Shown in pieces: positions 1 to 8,981 of a stretch of DNA of 48,739 nucleotides. The stretch covers positions 1 through 48,739 of the forward strand of contig JADBKT010000029.1 of the NCBI GenBank assembly GCA_014896255.1, written 5' to 3'. The DNA is from Hydrogenibacillus sp. GTDB taxonomy: Bacteria; Bacillota; Bacilli; Thermicanales; DSM-22653. Both the position numbers and the translations under genes were made by a program. The notes under the pieces are model-generated. The model made no database searches. It was not told where the DNA came from and saw nothing but the letters and a program-made list of their open reading frames with translations. The number at the start of each line of letters is the position of its first letter. Positions within the stretch are counted from its first letter, which is position 1.

Positions 1-588
<588 letters not shown>

Positions 589-740
589 TCGGCCGCCCGC
601 GCCGCCGCGCCTCGCCCCTGTCGGCCCAGGCGCGGCTCCGCCGAACGTCCGCATGCTTCATATCGCCCCCGACGTCCGCCGAGCGATCTTCTCCGCTCGG
701 CCTCTCGCCGACGGCGCTTCCGTGTTCAAGGGCCGGGTGC

Positions 741-759
741 TGTTTAGTTTTCAAGGAAC
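741..759 (-). other. rRNA leader conserved box (antitermination or processing element)
   Basis: Read on the minus strand this is GTTCCTTGAAAACTAAACA. The TTGAAAACT core is the box found in Bacillus rRNA leaders and 16S-23S spacers, where it takes part in processing stems and antitermination. It lies about 150 nt upstream of the mature 16S end and 80 nt downstream of the predicted start site, inside the roughly 250-nt leader. The rest of 588-840 is leader and holds no gene. Confidence 0.6.
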
Positions 760-841
760 GTCCGCATTTCCTCCGTGCGGAGCACGTGGCGCTCCGCGCG
801 TTTCGCTCGTCGGCCTTCGATGGCGCCGAGCGACGTTTATC

Positions 842-870
842 ACTATATCACGGCGCATTTTCTTTGTCAA
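842..870 (-). promoter_or_regulatory. rRNA operon promoter
   Basis: On the minus strand there is a perfect -35 TTGACA (865-870), a 17-bp spacer and a -10 TATAGT (842-847). The spacer ends in TGA, which gives an extended -10 (TGnTATAGT). The DNA just upstream (871-905) is strikingly AT-rich for this genome, as expected of an UP element. Transcription should start near 835. This is the strongest promoter by sequence in the window and faces the 16S gene. Confidence 0.9.
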
Positions 871-914
871 GAGGATATGTTGATGCAAAATATACATTAT
901 GGGTATCCGGACGA

Positions 915-2237
915 TCACGCCCGGACGACCCACGCAAAGTAGATCAGAAAGATCAGCGCCAGAACGTACAACACCGGATGGACGCTTTTGACTTTGCCTT
1001 GAACGAGCTTCAAAACGACATAACTCACGAACCCGAAGGCGATGCCGTTGGCGATGCTGTACGTATACGGCATCAGCACGACGGTGATGAACGCCGGCAC
1101 GGCTTCGCCCAGGTCGGTCCAGTCGATGTGCCGAAGATTGCCGGCCATGAGCACGCCGACGATGATCAGCGCCGGAGCGGTCACCTGCAGGGTGATGATC
1201 GAAAGCAGCGGGGCAAAGAATAAGCTGAGAAGAAACAAAATCGCCGTCACCAGCGCCGTAAGCCCCGTTCGCCCGCCGGCGGCCACACCGGCCGACGATT
1301 CGATGTACGACGTCGTCGTCGACGTCCCGAACCACGCGCCGGCCATGGTGGCAATCGCGTCCGACGTCAGCGCCCGGCCGCCGCCGACGATGCGGCCGTC
1401 TTTCATCAATCCGGCCTGTTGGGCGATGGCCACGATCGTACCGGTCGCGTCGAAAAAGTCGACGAAGAAAATGGTAAACACGATGAACAACATCTCCGCC
1501 GTCGGATGGATAAGCGCCGGCCAGTCGAGCTTGGCCAGCGTCGGCGCGATGCTCGGCACCGGGCCGATGACGTCGCTTAGACCGCGCGGGACGGGAATGA
1601 GGCCGAAGAGCATGCCGACCGCCGCGGTGATGAGCATCCCGTAAAACACCGCGCCGCCGACCCGCCGGACGAGCAGTGCCGCCGTCACCGCGAGGCCGAA
1701 CAGCGCCAAAAGCGTCTCCGGCGCATGGATGTCCCCGAGCCGAAGGATGCCGGCCCCCCCGTCGATCACCACCAGACCGGCGTTTTTAAAGCCGATCAGG
1801 GCGATAAACAGGCCGATGCCGGCCCCGACGGCCATCTTGAGACTCTGCGGGATGGCATTGATGATCGTCTCGCGGATTTTCGTCACCGTGAGCAAAAAGA
1901 AGATAAGTCCGGAAGCGAACACGCCCGCCAGCGCCGTCTGCCAAGGAATGCCCATGCCGATGACGACCGTATAGGCGAAAAAGGCGATGAGCCCCATCCC
2001 CGGCGCCTGGGCGATCGGATAATTCGCATACAGCGCCATGACCGCCGTCCCCGTAAACGCCGCAAGCGCCGTCGCCACAAAAACGGCCGCCTTGTCCATC
2101 CCGGCGTCGGAGAGCACCGCCGGTACGACGAACAGGGCATAGGCCATCGACAAAAACGTCGTCAGCCCGGCGATCACCTCCCGCCGTACGGTCGAACCGC
2201 GTTCGCGGACGCGAAAAAAGCGTTCCAACGCTGACAT
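915..2237 (-). CDS. pbuG: Guanine/hypoxanthine permease, NCS2 family (PbuG-like)
   Basis: Integral membrane purine permease of the AzgA/PbuG branch of NCS2 transporters, taking up guanine and hypoxanthine for salvage. The 440-residue protein opens with the family's short cytoplasmic arm (MSALERFFRVRERGSTVRRE) followed by about 12 hydrophobic helices. Family signatures include AGLTTFLSMAYAL near residue 25, QAPGMGLIAFFAY near residue 75 and the FVDFFDATGT block in the second half. I chose the ATG at 2237, which matches the family's N-terminus and lies 12 nt after GGAAGG; in-frame starts at 2249 and 2285 are possible. It follows guaA, as in B. subtilis, and sits behind a guanine riboswitch (2500-2563) and terminator (2336-2362), so it should be expressed when guanine is scarce. 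Confidence 0.93.
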   Translation of the reverse strand: MSALERFFRVRERGSTVRREVIAGLTTFLSMAYALFVVPAVLSDAGMDKAAVFVATALAAFTGTAVMALYANYPIAQAPGMGLIAFFAYTVVIGMGIPWQTALAGVFASGLIFFLLTVTKIRETIINAIPQSLKMAVGAGIGLFIALIGFKNAGLVVIDGGAGILRLGDIHAPETLLALFGLAVTAALLVRRVGGAVFYGMLITAAVGMLFGLIPVPRGLSDVIGPVPSIAPTLAKLDWPALIHPTAEMLFIVFTIFFVDFFDATGTIVAIAQQAGLMKDGRIVGGGRALTSDAIATMAGAWFGTSTTTSYIESSAGVAAGGRTGLTALVTAILFLLSLFFAPLLSIITLQVTAPALIIVGVLMAGNLRHIDWTDLGEAVPAFITVVLMPYTYSIANGIAFGFVSYVVLKLVQGKVKSVHPVLYVLALIFLIYFAWVVRA

Positions 2238-2335
2238 CGAAGCAACCATCCTTCCATCTCTGCTCAAGCTGCTCATGGACCTCATCCACGCCTCCGACGC
2301 CTCCGCAGTTGAGACATCCTTCCGGCAAAGGCACG

Positions 2336-2362
2336 AAAAAACCGCCGGCCATTTGCCGGCGG
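2336..2362 (-). terminator. Intrinsic terminator of the purine riboswitch
   Basis: On the minus strand an 8-bp perfect stem (CCGCCGGC / GCCGGCGG, 5-nt loop) is followed directly by six T. It lies between the aptamer at 2500-2563 and the pbuG start, so it is the expected OFF structure of the expression platform. The 140 nt between aptamer and hairpin are GC-rich, and I did not resolve the antiterminator pairing. Confidence 0.8.
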
Positions 2363-2499
2363 CACGGGTAAAACGCCCTCGCCGTCAACCCGAACCGCCG
2401 CACCCGCCCGCTCCTTTGCCGGGCGCACGACAACGCGCGGCGGCGGACGGGCCGTGGTGCGGCGGTACGACAGGTCTGGGCGACGAAACGTTTCGCCGT

Positions 2500-2563
2500 G
2501 CGTAGCCAGGCAATTTACGGTTGCCGGTAGAGACGCCTAAGCCGTATTCTTAGGCTTATACGC
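2500..2563 (-). promoter_or_regulatory. Purine riboswitch aptamer, guanine type
   Basis: The minus strand carries all landmarks of the purine aptamer. P1 is GCGUA/UACGC; P2 is CCUAAG/CUUAGG around loop AAUACGG; the J2/3 core is UCUACC; P3 is GGCAA/UUGCC around CCGUAAA. The J3/1 strand reads GGCUACG, with C rather than U at the ligand-pairing position, so guanine or hypoxanthine rather than adenine is expected. It precedes pbuG by about 260 nt, the same target as in B. subtilis. Confidence 0.93.
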
Positions 2564-2670
2564 ACCGCTATTCGTCGATGGTCATCGATTTGTCCGTGAG
2601 CGCTGAATCAATTTGACGCTATTGTACGCTTCTCAAAGACAAAATGCAACCGCAATGTTTGACATCATGC

Positions 2671-4122
2671 TCATTCCCATTCGATCGTCGCCGGCGGCTT
2701 CGACGTGATGTCGTACACCACGCGGCCCACCCCCGGCACCTCTCGCGCGATGCGCTCGGCGATCCGCTCCAGCACGGCGTACGGCAGGTGCGCCCACGAC
2801 GCCCGGTCCCCGGCGACCGACCGCACGGCGCGCACGGCGACCGTTTCCCGGTACACGCGCGCGCCATCGACGATGCCGACCGTCGCCACTCCGGGAAGGA
2901 CGGCAAAATACTGCCAAACGTCCGTACCGAGACCGGCGGCTTCGATCTCTTCCCGCACGATGCGGTCGGCGGCGCGCACCATCTCCAGCTTCGCCGCCGT
3001 CACCTCGCCGATCACCCGCACCGCCAGCCCCGGGCCGGGGAACGGCTGCCGGTAGACGATCGACGGAGGCAGCCCGAGCGCCGTTCCGAGCGCGCGGACT
3101 TCGTCTTTATAAAACGGGCGCAGGGGTTCGATGAGCGCCAGGCCGAGCCGCTCCGGCAGTCCGCCGACGTTGTGGTGCGATTTGACCGCCACACCGGTAT
3201 CGGTCGGCAAGCTTTCGACGACGTCGGGCAAAATCGTCCCTTGTACGAGATAACGCGCCTCTTTTAGTCCTGCGGCGATCGACTCGAACTCGCGGATGAA
3301 CCGCTCGCCGATGCGCCGCCGTTTTTCCTCCGGATCGACGACGCCGGACAAGTCGGCCAAAAACCGCGCCCCGGCATCGACCACCGTGAGCGGGAGGCCC
3401 AAGGCTTCGGCGAGCGCCGTCTGCACCGCCTCCCGTTCGCCGGAGCGGAGCAGCCCGTGATCGACAAAGACGGCCTTCAGCCGATCGCCGAGGGCGCGAT
3501 GGACGAGCGCCGCGGCCACCGCCGAATCGACGCCGCCGCTTAAGGCCACCACGGCGGCGCCTTCCGGATAAGCGCGGCGGATGGCCTCTACCGTCCGTTC
3601 GATGACCGCCCTCCACGTCCACCCGCCGCGCAAACCGAGCCGTTCGAACAAAAGCGCCTTGAGCGCCGCGCAAGCCGCGTCGGCATGCGCCGACGCCGCG
3701 CCGCCTGCGCCGGCGGAACCCGTCGTTTTCGCGCCCGCGTCCGCGCGCTTCGACGTCTCATCGCCGCCATCGTCTTGATCCGGCGCGGCGCCGTCGGGCG
3801 GGGCGAGCCAGACCATTCGTTCTTCGGCGACCGTCCAGCCGTAGGACGCCTCGAGCGCGCGGCCGACCGCCAAAGCGACGCCCGCGCGCAGGGCAGGCTG
3901 AGCGTCTCGGGCGTCCGGGATGATGAGCACCGCGCTCGGCGGCCGATCCCAAAGCATCGGTCGGGCAAAACCCGTTTCTTGGAATCTCTCGGGCGCCGCA
4001 TCGGCGGCGGCCTTTCGGCGGACGTACGCCCAATCGGCGTAGACGCCGAGTGCGCGAATGCGGCGGGCCAGGGACGCGCCGCCGCGCCCGCCGACATCGA
4101 TCACCAACACCCATTCATCCAT
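2671..4122 (-). CDS. guaA: GMP synthase with intact synthetase half and decayed glutaminase half
   Basis: GuaA converts XMP to GMP with ATP and a nitrogen donor. The synthetase half (about residues 165-483) is complete: PP-loop SGGVDS at 195-200, FVDHGLLR, KSHHNVGGLPE, RQPFPGPGLAVRVIGEVT and the family C-terminus SKPPATIEWE. The N-terminal class I glutaminase half is not. Residues 3-35 still align with the family start (VLVIDVGG, RRIRALGVYA), but there is no GGP segment, no nucleophile motif (GICYGMQ in relatives) and no catalytic His-Glu pair. The first cysteine is residue 151, past the domain. Residues 110-150 are a low-complexity Ala/Gly/Asp linker. At 483 residues it is about 30 shorter than B. 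subtilis GuaA. I infer use of free ammonia or a separate glutaminase. No other frame holds the missing motifs. ATG 4122 follows AAAGGGG. Confidence 0.93.
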   Translation of the reverse strand: MDEWVLVIDVGGRGGASLARRIRALGVYADWAYVRRKAAADAAPERFQETGFARPMLWDRPPSAVLIIPDARDAQPALRAGVALAVGRALEASYGWTVAEERMVWLAPPDGAAPDQDDGGDETSKRADAGAKTTGSAGAGGAASAHADAACAALKALLFERLGLRGGWTWRAVIERTVEAIRRAYPEGAAVVALSGGVDSAVAAALVHRALGDRLKAVFVDHGLLRSGEREAVQTALAEALGLPLTVVDAGARFLADLSGVVDPEEKRRRIGERFIREFESIAAGLKEARYLVQGTILPDVVESLPTDTGVAVKSHHNVGGLPERLGLALIEPLRPFYKDEVRALGTALGLPPSIVYRQPFPGPGLAVRVIGEVTAAKLEMVRAADRIVREEIEAAGLGTDVWQYFAVLPGVATVGIVDGARVYRETVAVRAVRSVAGDRASWAHLPYAVLERIAERIAREVPGVGRVVYDITSKPPATIEWE

Positions 4123-4248
4123 TGTCGTCGGCCCCTTTCCGGCCCTATCTTAGCACACGCCCGACCGGAGCGCGAGCGCTCCCGGCTTAAGCGCAAACGT
4201 CACGCCCGCCGATCGGCCGACACCTCTGCCCAAACACCTACGCCGTTA

Positions 4249-6741
4249 TTAAACGCGAAGGCCGTTTTCCCGATCGCTGAGCGCCGCCTGCACCGCCTGC
4301 GCCGCCGCCGAAAACCGTGCGTATTCGGCGCGCGCTTCACCGTCGGAAAGCGGCGCATAGCGCAACCGCTCATAATGCCGGATGAGCGCGACCCAACGCT
4401 CGGCCAACAGCGGCGTGTCGATGGCGGAGGCCACAACGCGAAGGCGCGCTTCGGAGACCGCCGCCGAATCCGCCCAGGCAACGCGCCGGCCGCTCATCCG
4501 CCGGAGCAAGCGGCGCACCTTCCGCGCCGCCCGATCGGCGAGCGCCCGCCGCGCCTGTGACCGCAAACGGCGAAAGTACCACACGCCGCCGGTGAGCAAA
4601 GAGACGACCAGAACGGCCGCCGCCCACCCGGCACCGATCGCCCATGTCGGAAGACGACCGTCGATCCGCGCCCGGACGGCGCCCCACGCGCCGACGTTGC
4701 GCGCGTCCAGCATAGTCGGACGACCCCCGCCCCGTCGATCCGCAGCCGAGGCGTTGTCCCGAGCGGCCTCAGCGCGACCGGCCGCGGACGATGGCCCATC
4801 CTGCAGAGACGGCGAAAGCCGCTCTGCCTGCGCCGGATCCCTGAGGCGCGCGAGATCGTCCTCGCCTTGACCGTTCCGCGCCGTCTCGCCGTTCGAAGGC
4901 TCAAAATTCACCCGTTCGCGGGCGGCGACGGCCGGCGCCGCCCGCGGCGTCGGTTCAAACGGAACCCAGCCGACGCCGGGCATATACGCCTCCACCCACG
5001 CGTGGGCGTCCTTGGCCCGCACGACCGTCACCCAGTCTCCCGACGGGTCGCGGACCGTCTCCCCGGGGCCGAAGCCCTTCACCCAACGCGCCGGAATGCC
5101 GAGCGAACGCAACATGACGACCATGGACGACGAAAAATGGTCGCAATACCCTTTCTTAAGCTCGAATAAAAACTGGTCGACAAAGTCTTCCCCTGCGGCG
5201 ACATACGGCACGTCCCGCGTCGCATACCGGAAGACATCACCCCGGGCCAAATACTGTTCGATCTTCCGCGCCGCTTCATAAGGCGTCGTCGCCGTTTCGG
5301 TCAGTTCACGCGCCAATGTTATGACGCGTTCCGGGAGCCGAGCGGGCAGTTGGGTATAGCGCCCGTAAGTCAGGGTATCCAGCTCGTTGGGGTACAACCG
5401 CGACCAGTCCGTGCTGCCGACCGTCTCCACCGCCGACGCATACGCGTCGGCGATTTGACGTTCCGACACCGCCGCATCGAGCGCCGTTCGGTATACATAC
5501 CGCACCGTCTTCGGCAAACGAAGCGCGCCGCTTTCCCCGTCGATGAGAACCGTCGAAGCGTCCCGCCCGCCTTCCGCCGCGAGCGCCTCGTCCGGAATCC
5601 ACAGTTTCTGCGGCTCACCGCCGTAGACCGCCGTCTCCGTCGGCTGGGACGGCCGCACCTCCTCCAAGACGACATGCGCGGCATTCCCCATCCCGCGCTT
5701 CAGAAAGGCGTAGCGATCCAGTTCATACGCTCTTGAGCCTTTTACTTCTCCTTCCGGATCCGGAGCGGGATAGACCGTCGACCACTCGGGATTCGACTGC
5801 CAGCTCGAACCGGTATACCGATCGCTGGACATGAGCCGAAAATAATGCGGCGGCGGCGTGCCGCCGTCGAGGTGCCGCACGGTAAAGAGCACCGTATCCG
5901 ACCCGACGAACGGGCCGCCCAGATGATGGTCATCCCCGCCGTAGCGCCCGATCGTCGGCGCGCCGGGGAGCGTCGCGCCGGCAAAAGCGCTCAAAGCGCG
6001 CTCTTTCATCGAAGGCAAAAACGGCACCGGATCCGGCCAAGCCGGTTCGGTTTCCGGCGCAAGGCGCCCCGCGGCCACCGCCCCGGCGGTCGCCAGAACG
6101 AGCACCGTCGCCCAAGGAACCCAAAGCGCCGCCTTCCCGCGCATCGCCCGGGGCCCGTCAAGATGCTCCAAAAGGCGGCCGAACGCCGTCCACCCAAAGA
6201 GAAGGAGCGCCGATGCCGCGGCCCAAACGATCGCCCCTCGGCCGTCATACGCCCAAAACGTATCCCAGATCGCCAGCACCGAAACGTACAGCATCACCAT
6301 CCCGAACACTTGCCGGCGGCGCACGGCGGGACCGACCAGTCCCACCACGAAGCCGAACAATCCGAGATCGAACATCATCGTCCGAAGCGCCGGCGACATG
6401 CGCGGAAGTTCGCCGCCGTAAAGCGCCGTCGACCCCTGCCGGATTTCCTTCGCCACGTCCAGCCAAAACGCCCATCGCCCGCTTTCCGGCCACCAGAAAA
6501 GCGCCCACCAAACGATCATCGCCGCCGCGCCCGCCCCCAGGGCGAAGAGCGCCCACCTTCGGCGACGCGGCCAAAACACCGCCGCCCCGTGCGCCAATAC
6601 CACCGTGCCGTAGATGTGCCACATGGCGCTCGGTCCGGTATCGGTCACGTACGGCATCGCCGACAAGGCGAGGGCCATCATTCCGCCGAGCAGGAACAGG
6701 CCGATGCCGTCATAAAGCCGTCGACCGAGCGTGCGCGTCAA
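4249..6741 (-). CDS. yebA: Membrane transglutaminase-like protein (DUF3488/TgpA type)
   Basis: An 830-residue membrane protein with a transglutaminase-core domain facing outward. The N-terminal ~230 residues hold six or so membrane helices (DUF3488), followed by an external region and the transglutaminase domain with a visible Cys-His-acid set: GYCDHFSS (Cys about 533), DAHAWVEAY (His about 580), FEPTPR (about 597). A further membrane helix (about 712-732) and a cytoplasmic DUF4129-like tail follow. I chose TTG 6741 because GAGGGGG lies 8 nt before it; ATG 6807 would give a long overlap with the DUF58 gene and lacks a good ribosome site. The moxR-DUF58-transglutaminase trio is conserved in many bacteria; the exact substrate is unknown. 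Confidence 0.9.
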   Translation of the reverse strand: MTRTLGRRLYDGIGLFLLGGMMALALSAMPYVTDTGPSAMWHIYGTVVLAHGAAVFWPRRRRWALFALGAGAAAMIVWWALFWWPESGRWAFWLDVAKEIRQGSTALYGGELPRMSPALRTMMFDLGLFGFVVGLVGPAVRRRQVFGMVMLYVSVLAIWDTFWAYDGRGAIVWAAASALLLFGWTAFGRLLEHLDGPRAMRGKAALWVPWATVLVLATAGAVAAGRLAPETEPAWPDPVPFLPSMKERALSAFAGATLPGAPTIGRYGGDDHHLGGPFVGSDTVLFTVRHLDGGTPPPHYFRLMSSDRYTGSSWQSNPEWSTVYPAPDPEGEVKGSRAYELDRYAFLKRGMGNAAHVVLEEVRPSQPTETAVYGGEPQKLWIPDEALAAEGGRDASTVLIDGESGALRLPKTVRYVYRTALDAAVSERQIADAYASAVETVGSTDWSRLYPNELDTLTYGRYTQLPARLPERVITLARELTETATTPYEAARKIEQYLARGDVFRYATRDVPYVAAGEDFVDQFLFELKKGYCDHFSSSMVVMLRSLGIPARWVKGFGPGETVRDPSGDWVTVVRAKDAHAWVEAYMPGVGWVPFEPTPRAAPAVAARERVNFEPSNGETARNGQGEDDLARLRDPAQAERLSPSLQDGPSSAAGRAEAARDNASAADRRGGGRPTMLDARNVGAWGAVRARIDGRLPTWAIGAGWAAAVLVVSLLTGGVWYFRRLRSQARRALADRAARKVRRLLRRMSGRRVAWADSAAVSEARLRVVASAIDTPLLAERWVALIRHYERLRYAPLSDGEARAEYARFSAAAQAVQAALSDRENGLRV

Positions 6742-7789
6742 CTCCGTCGCCCCCTCGGATCTTGGATTCCCGCCGGGCGCGTTCAATCTCCCGCCACGCA
6801 TCAACATGCGGCAGGCGATCGATGACGATCGTCCGCACGCCGGCGGAAGGCGTCGCCGCTCCCGGGGGCGGCACCGCCCTTCGACGGCTCGGCACGATCT
6901 CCGTCAACACGTCGATGATGCGCCTTCGAGCGGCGGCTTCCCGCGTCGGCGGGATGTAATAATGCCGCTCATCCGACCACGTCCACAAGCCGACCGCCAG
7001 ACCCTGGGCGCTGAGCCGCTCGGCCCAAGCTGCGGCGAGCGACACTTTGAGCTCAAAGACCTCCCGAGCTTCCCGGTCTTCCCGGCGATCGGTATACAGC
7101 ACGATGAGCGCTTTGGCCGGCTGCGACGCCGGCGTCTCGACGACCATGAGGCGCGAGGCCCTCGCCGACGCCTTCCAGTGGATGCGGCTTAAGCGGTCGC
7201 CCGCCCGGTATGGCCGAAGCTCGCCGACCTCGATCTCCGCCTCGTACCGCTTTCCGCCTTGAACGATCAAACGCCGCCCGTGCTCGTCCAGCAGCTTGGC
7301 GAACACCGCCGGGGCGAGCGGTCGCGGGCGGACGCGCACTTCCGCCGTTTCCTCCACCGTCCACCGTCTTCGAAAAAGCCCGAACACGTCGCCGGCTTCC
7401 AGCGCGAGCGGCCCCACGCGATGAACGCCCCGGGCAAGCGACGGGATACGGTAGGCGAACGTCCACGTTCGCCGCCCGAGGAACACATGCGCAGCGCGCG
7501 TCGCAACGCCGCCGTCGAGGCGATCTTCGACGGTCAACCAAAACAAGCCGAACGGCAGACGGCTTTGCACCTCGATCTCGACGGCGAGCGCGTCGCCGGC
7601 CTGAAGCCGCCCCTGCGGCAATCGGCGGAGGATCCGCACCCCGAAGGCGAGGATCAGTTGCGACCACAGCGCAAAGGCGGCGGCGATCAAAAACACGATC
7701 AGCAAGAAATTGCTGACAAAACCGCCTTGAAATTGTCGATAACTGAAGAGCACGCCGAACAGGACCAGCAGACGGATCGCCTCGCGCAT
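6710..7789 (-). CDS. yeaD: DUF58 domain protein, partner of MoxR ATPase
   Basis: A 359-residue protein with two N-terminal membrane helices (about residues 5-20 and 26-48), a beta-rich middle and a C-terminal DUF58 domain carrying the hallmark GELRPYRAGDRLSRIHWKAS. DUF58 proteins resemble von Willebrand A folds and are encoded beside MoxR ATPases and TgpA-like transglutaminases, as here; a role in assembling or maturing envelope complexes is proposed but not established. ATG 7789 lies 4 nt past the moxR stop with AAGGGG before it. The 3' end overlaps the transglutaminase start by 32 bp, so the three genes are likely co-translated. Confidence 0.9.
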   Translation of the reverse strand: MREAIRLLVLFGVLFSYRQFQGGFVSNFLLIVFLIAAAFALWSQLILAFGVRILRRLPQGRLQAGDALAVEIEVQSRLPFGLFWLTVEDRLDGGVATRAAHVFLGRRTWTFAYRIPSLARGVHRVGPLALEAGDVFGLFRRRWTVEETAEVRVRPRPLAPAVFAKLLDEHGRRLIVQGGKRYEAEIEVGELRPYRAGDRLSRIHWKASARASRLMVVETPASQPAKALIVLYTDRREDREAREVFELKVSLAAAWAERLSAQGLAVGLWTWSDERHYYIPPTREAAARRRIIDVLTEIVPSRRRAVPPPGAATPSAGVRTIVIDRLPHVDAWREIERARRESKIRGGDGVDAHARSTAL

Positions 7790-7793
7790 ATGC

Positions 7794-8738
7794 TCATCCC
7801 CTTCCGACGAGATCATCCAGCACCTGCTCGGCGCTCACCCCATCGAACGCCGCCGTCGGGTCGATCACCACCCGGTGGGCAAGCACCGCCCGGGCGAGCG
7901 CATAGACGTCGTCCGGCACGGCGTAATCCCGGCCGCGGACGAGCGCCCGCGCCTGCACGGCGCGAAAATAGGCGATCGTCGCCCGCGGGCTCGCGCCCAG
8001 TCTAAGGCGGCGATCCTGGCGCGTTCGACGTATAATTTCCAAGAGGATCTTACGCACCTCGGGGGCGACGTACACCGCCTCCCGTTCCGCCATCAGGCGA
8101 AGCAACCCTTCACGATCCAACCGCGGCTCCGGAAGCGGCACGTCGTCGCGCCGCCCATAGCGCTCCAAGAGTACCTCTTCGTCCGCCGGGTCGGGATAAC
8201 CGAGCGAAATTTTGAGCAAAAAGCGGTCCAACTGCGCCTCCGGCAGGGGATACGTCCCTTCGTATTCCACCGGATTTTGCGTGGCAAGGACAAAAAAAGG
8301 ATGCGGGAGCGGATGCGTCGTGCCGTCGATCGTCACCCGCCGCTCTTCCATCGCCTCCAGGAGCGCCGACTGTGTCTTCGGCGTGGCGCGGTTGATCTCG
8401 TCGGCCATCAAGATGTGGGTGAAAATCGGTCCGGGTTGGAACCGAAAGCGCCCTTCCCGCGCATCATAGACGGATACGCCGAGCACGTCCCCCGGCAGAA
8501 GATCCGGTGTAAACTGCACCCGTTTGTACGGCATCCCCAGCGCAGAAGCGAGCGCCCGCACGAGCAGCGTCTTCCCGACGCCGGGCACGTCTTCGAGGAG
8601 CACGTGCCCACCGGCGAGCACCGAGACGAGGACGAGCTCGATTTTTTCGGTTTTGCCGATCACGGCCTCGGAGACGGTGTCGATCACCGTCTCGGCGACC
8701 GGATGTCGGACGTCGATGTCTTTAGACGGCTTGCGCAT
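7794..8738 (-). CDS. yeaC: MoxR-family AAA+ ATPase
   Basis: A 314-residue AAA+ chaperone-like ATPase. It has Walker A GVGKT within LLEDVPGVGKT, the MoxR signature RVQFTPDLLPGD, Walker B ILMADEINRA, sensor ATQNP and an arginine-finger region (PLPEAQLDRF), followed by the C-terminal lid. The family remodels partner proteins, usually the adjacent DUF58/VWA products. ATG 8738 is the best in-frame start near the family N-terminus. A strong AAGGAGG lies about 24 nt upstream, too far for ordinary initiation, and no start codon stands at the usual distance from it. An intrinsic terminator on the same strand (8813-8847) precedes the gene. Confidence 0.9.
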   Translation of the reverse strand: MRKPSKDIDVRHPVAETVIDTVSEAVIGKTEKIELVLVSVLAGGHVLLEDVPGVGKTLLVRALASALGMPYKRVQFTPDLLPGDVLGVSVYDAREGRFRFQPGPIFTHILMADEINRATPKTQSALLEAMEERRVTIDGTTHPLPHPFFVLATQNPVEYEGTYPLPEAQLDRFLLKISLGYPDPADEEVLLERYGRRDDVPLPEPRLDREGLLRLMAEREAVYVAPEVRKILLEIIRRTRQDRRLRLGASPRATIAYFRAVQARALVRGRDYAVPDDVYALARAVLAHRVVIDPTAAFDGVSAEQVLDDLVGRG

Positions 8739-8812
8739 GTGGGCGCCTGAACGAGGCGTGCACCTCCTTGATCGATTACCTCTCATGATGATTGTACAGG
8801 CTCGAACGGCAG

Positions 8813-8847
8813 AAAAAAAGCCCTGCACGGACAGGACGCGCAGGGCT
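8813..8847 (-). terminator. Intrinsic terminator upstream of moxR with no gene before it
   Basis: On the minus strand there is a perfect 8-bp stem AGCCCTGC/GCAGGGCT with a 13-nt loop, followed by seven T. The next gene to the right (ytaF) is on the plus strand, so no minus-strand gene needs this terminator. It could be an attenuator in a moxR leader or a block on transcription running antisense to ytaF. On the plus strand there is no T-run after the stem. Confidence 0.75.
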
Positions 8848-8981
8848 AATCCGCCGTTTTGGGCATGCTGTTGGGGCATGCTGATGATGTTTGCACGGCT
8901 CAAAGTCGGACAAGCGCCAAAACCGAACCCCGTGCATACGGTACAGCACGGCGTCTACCAAGCCCACGGGGAGGTTCGACC

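Noticed and set aside
4167-4182. Inverted repeat GGAGCG-CGAG-CGCTCC between the transglutaminase gene and guaA
   Set aside because: No T-run on either strand, so not called as a terminator; may be chance in GC-rich DNA.
8850-8981. Possible manganese (yybP-ykoY) riboswitch before ytaF
   Set aside because: YtaF is related to MntP, but the conserved core blocks of that riboswitch could not be found.
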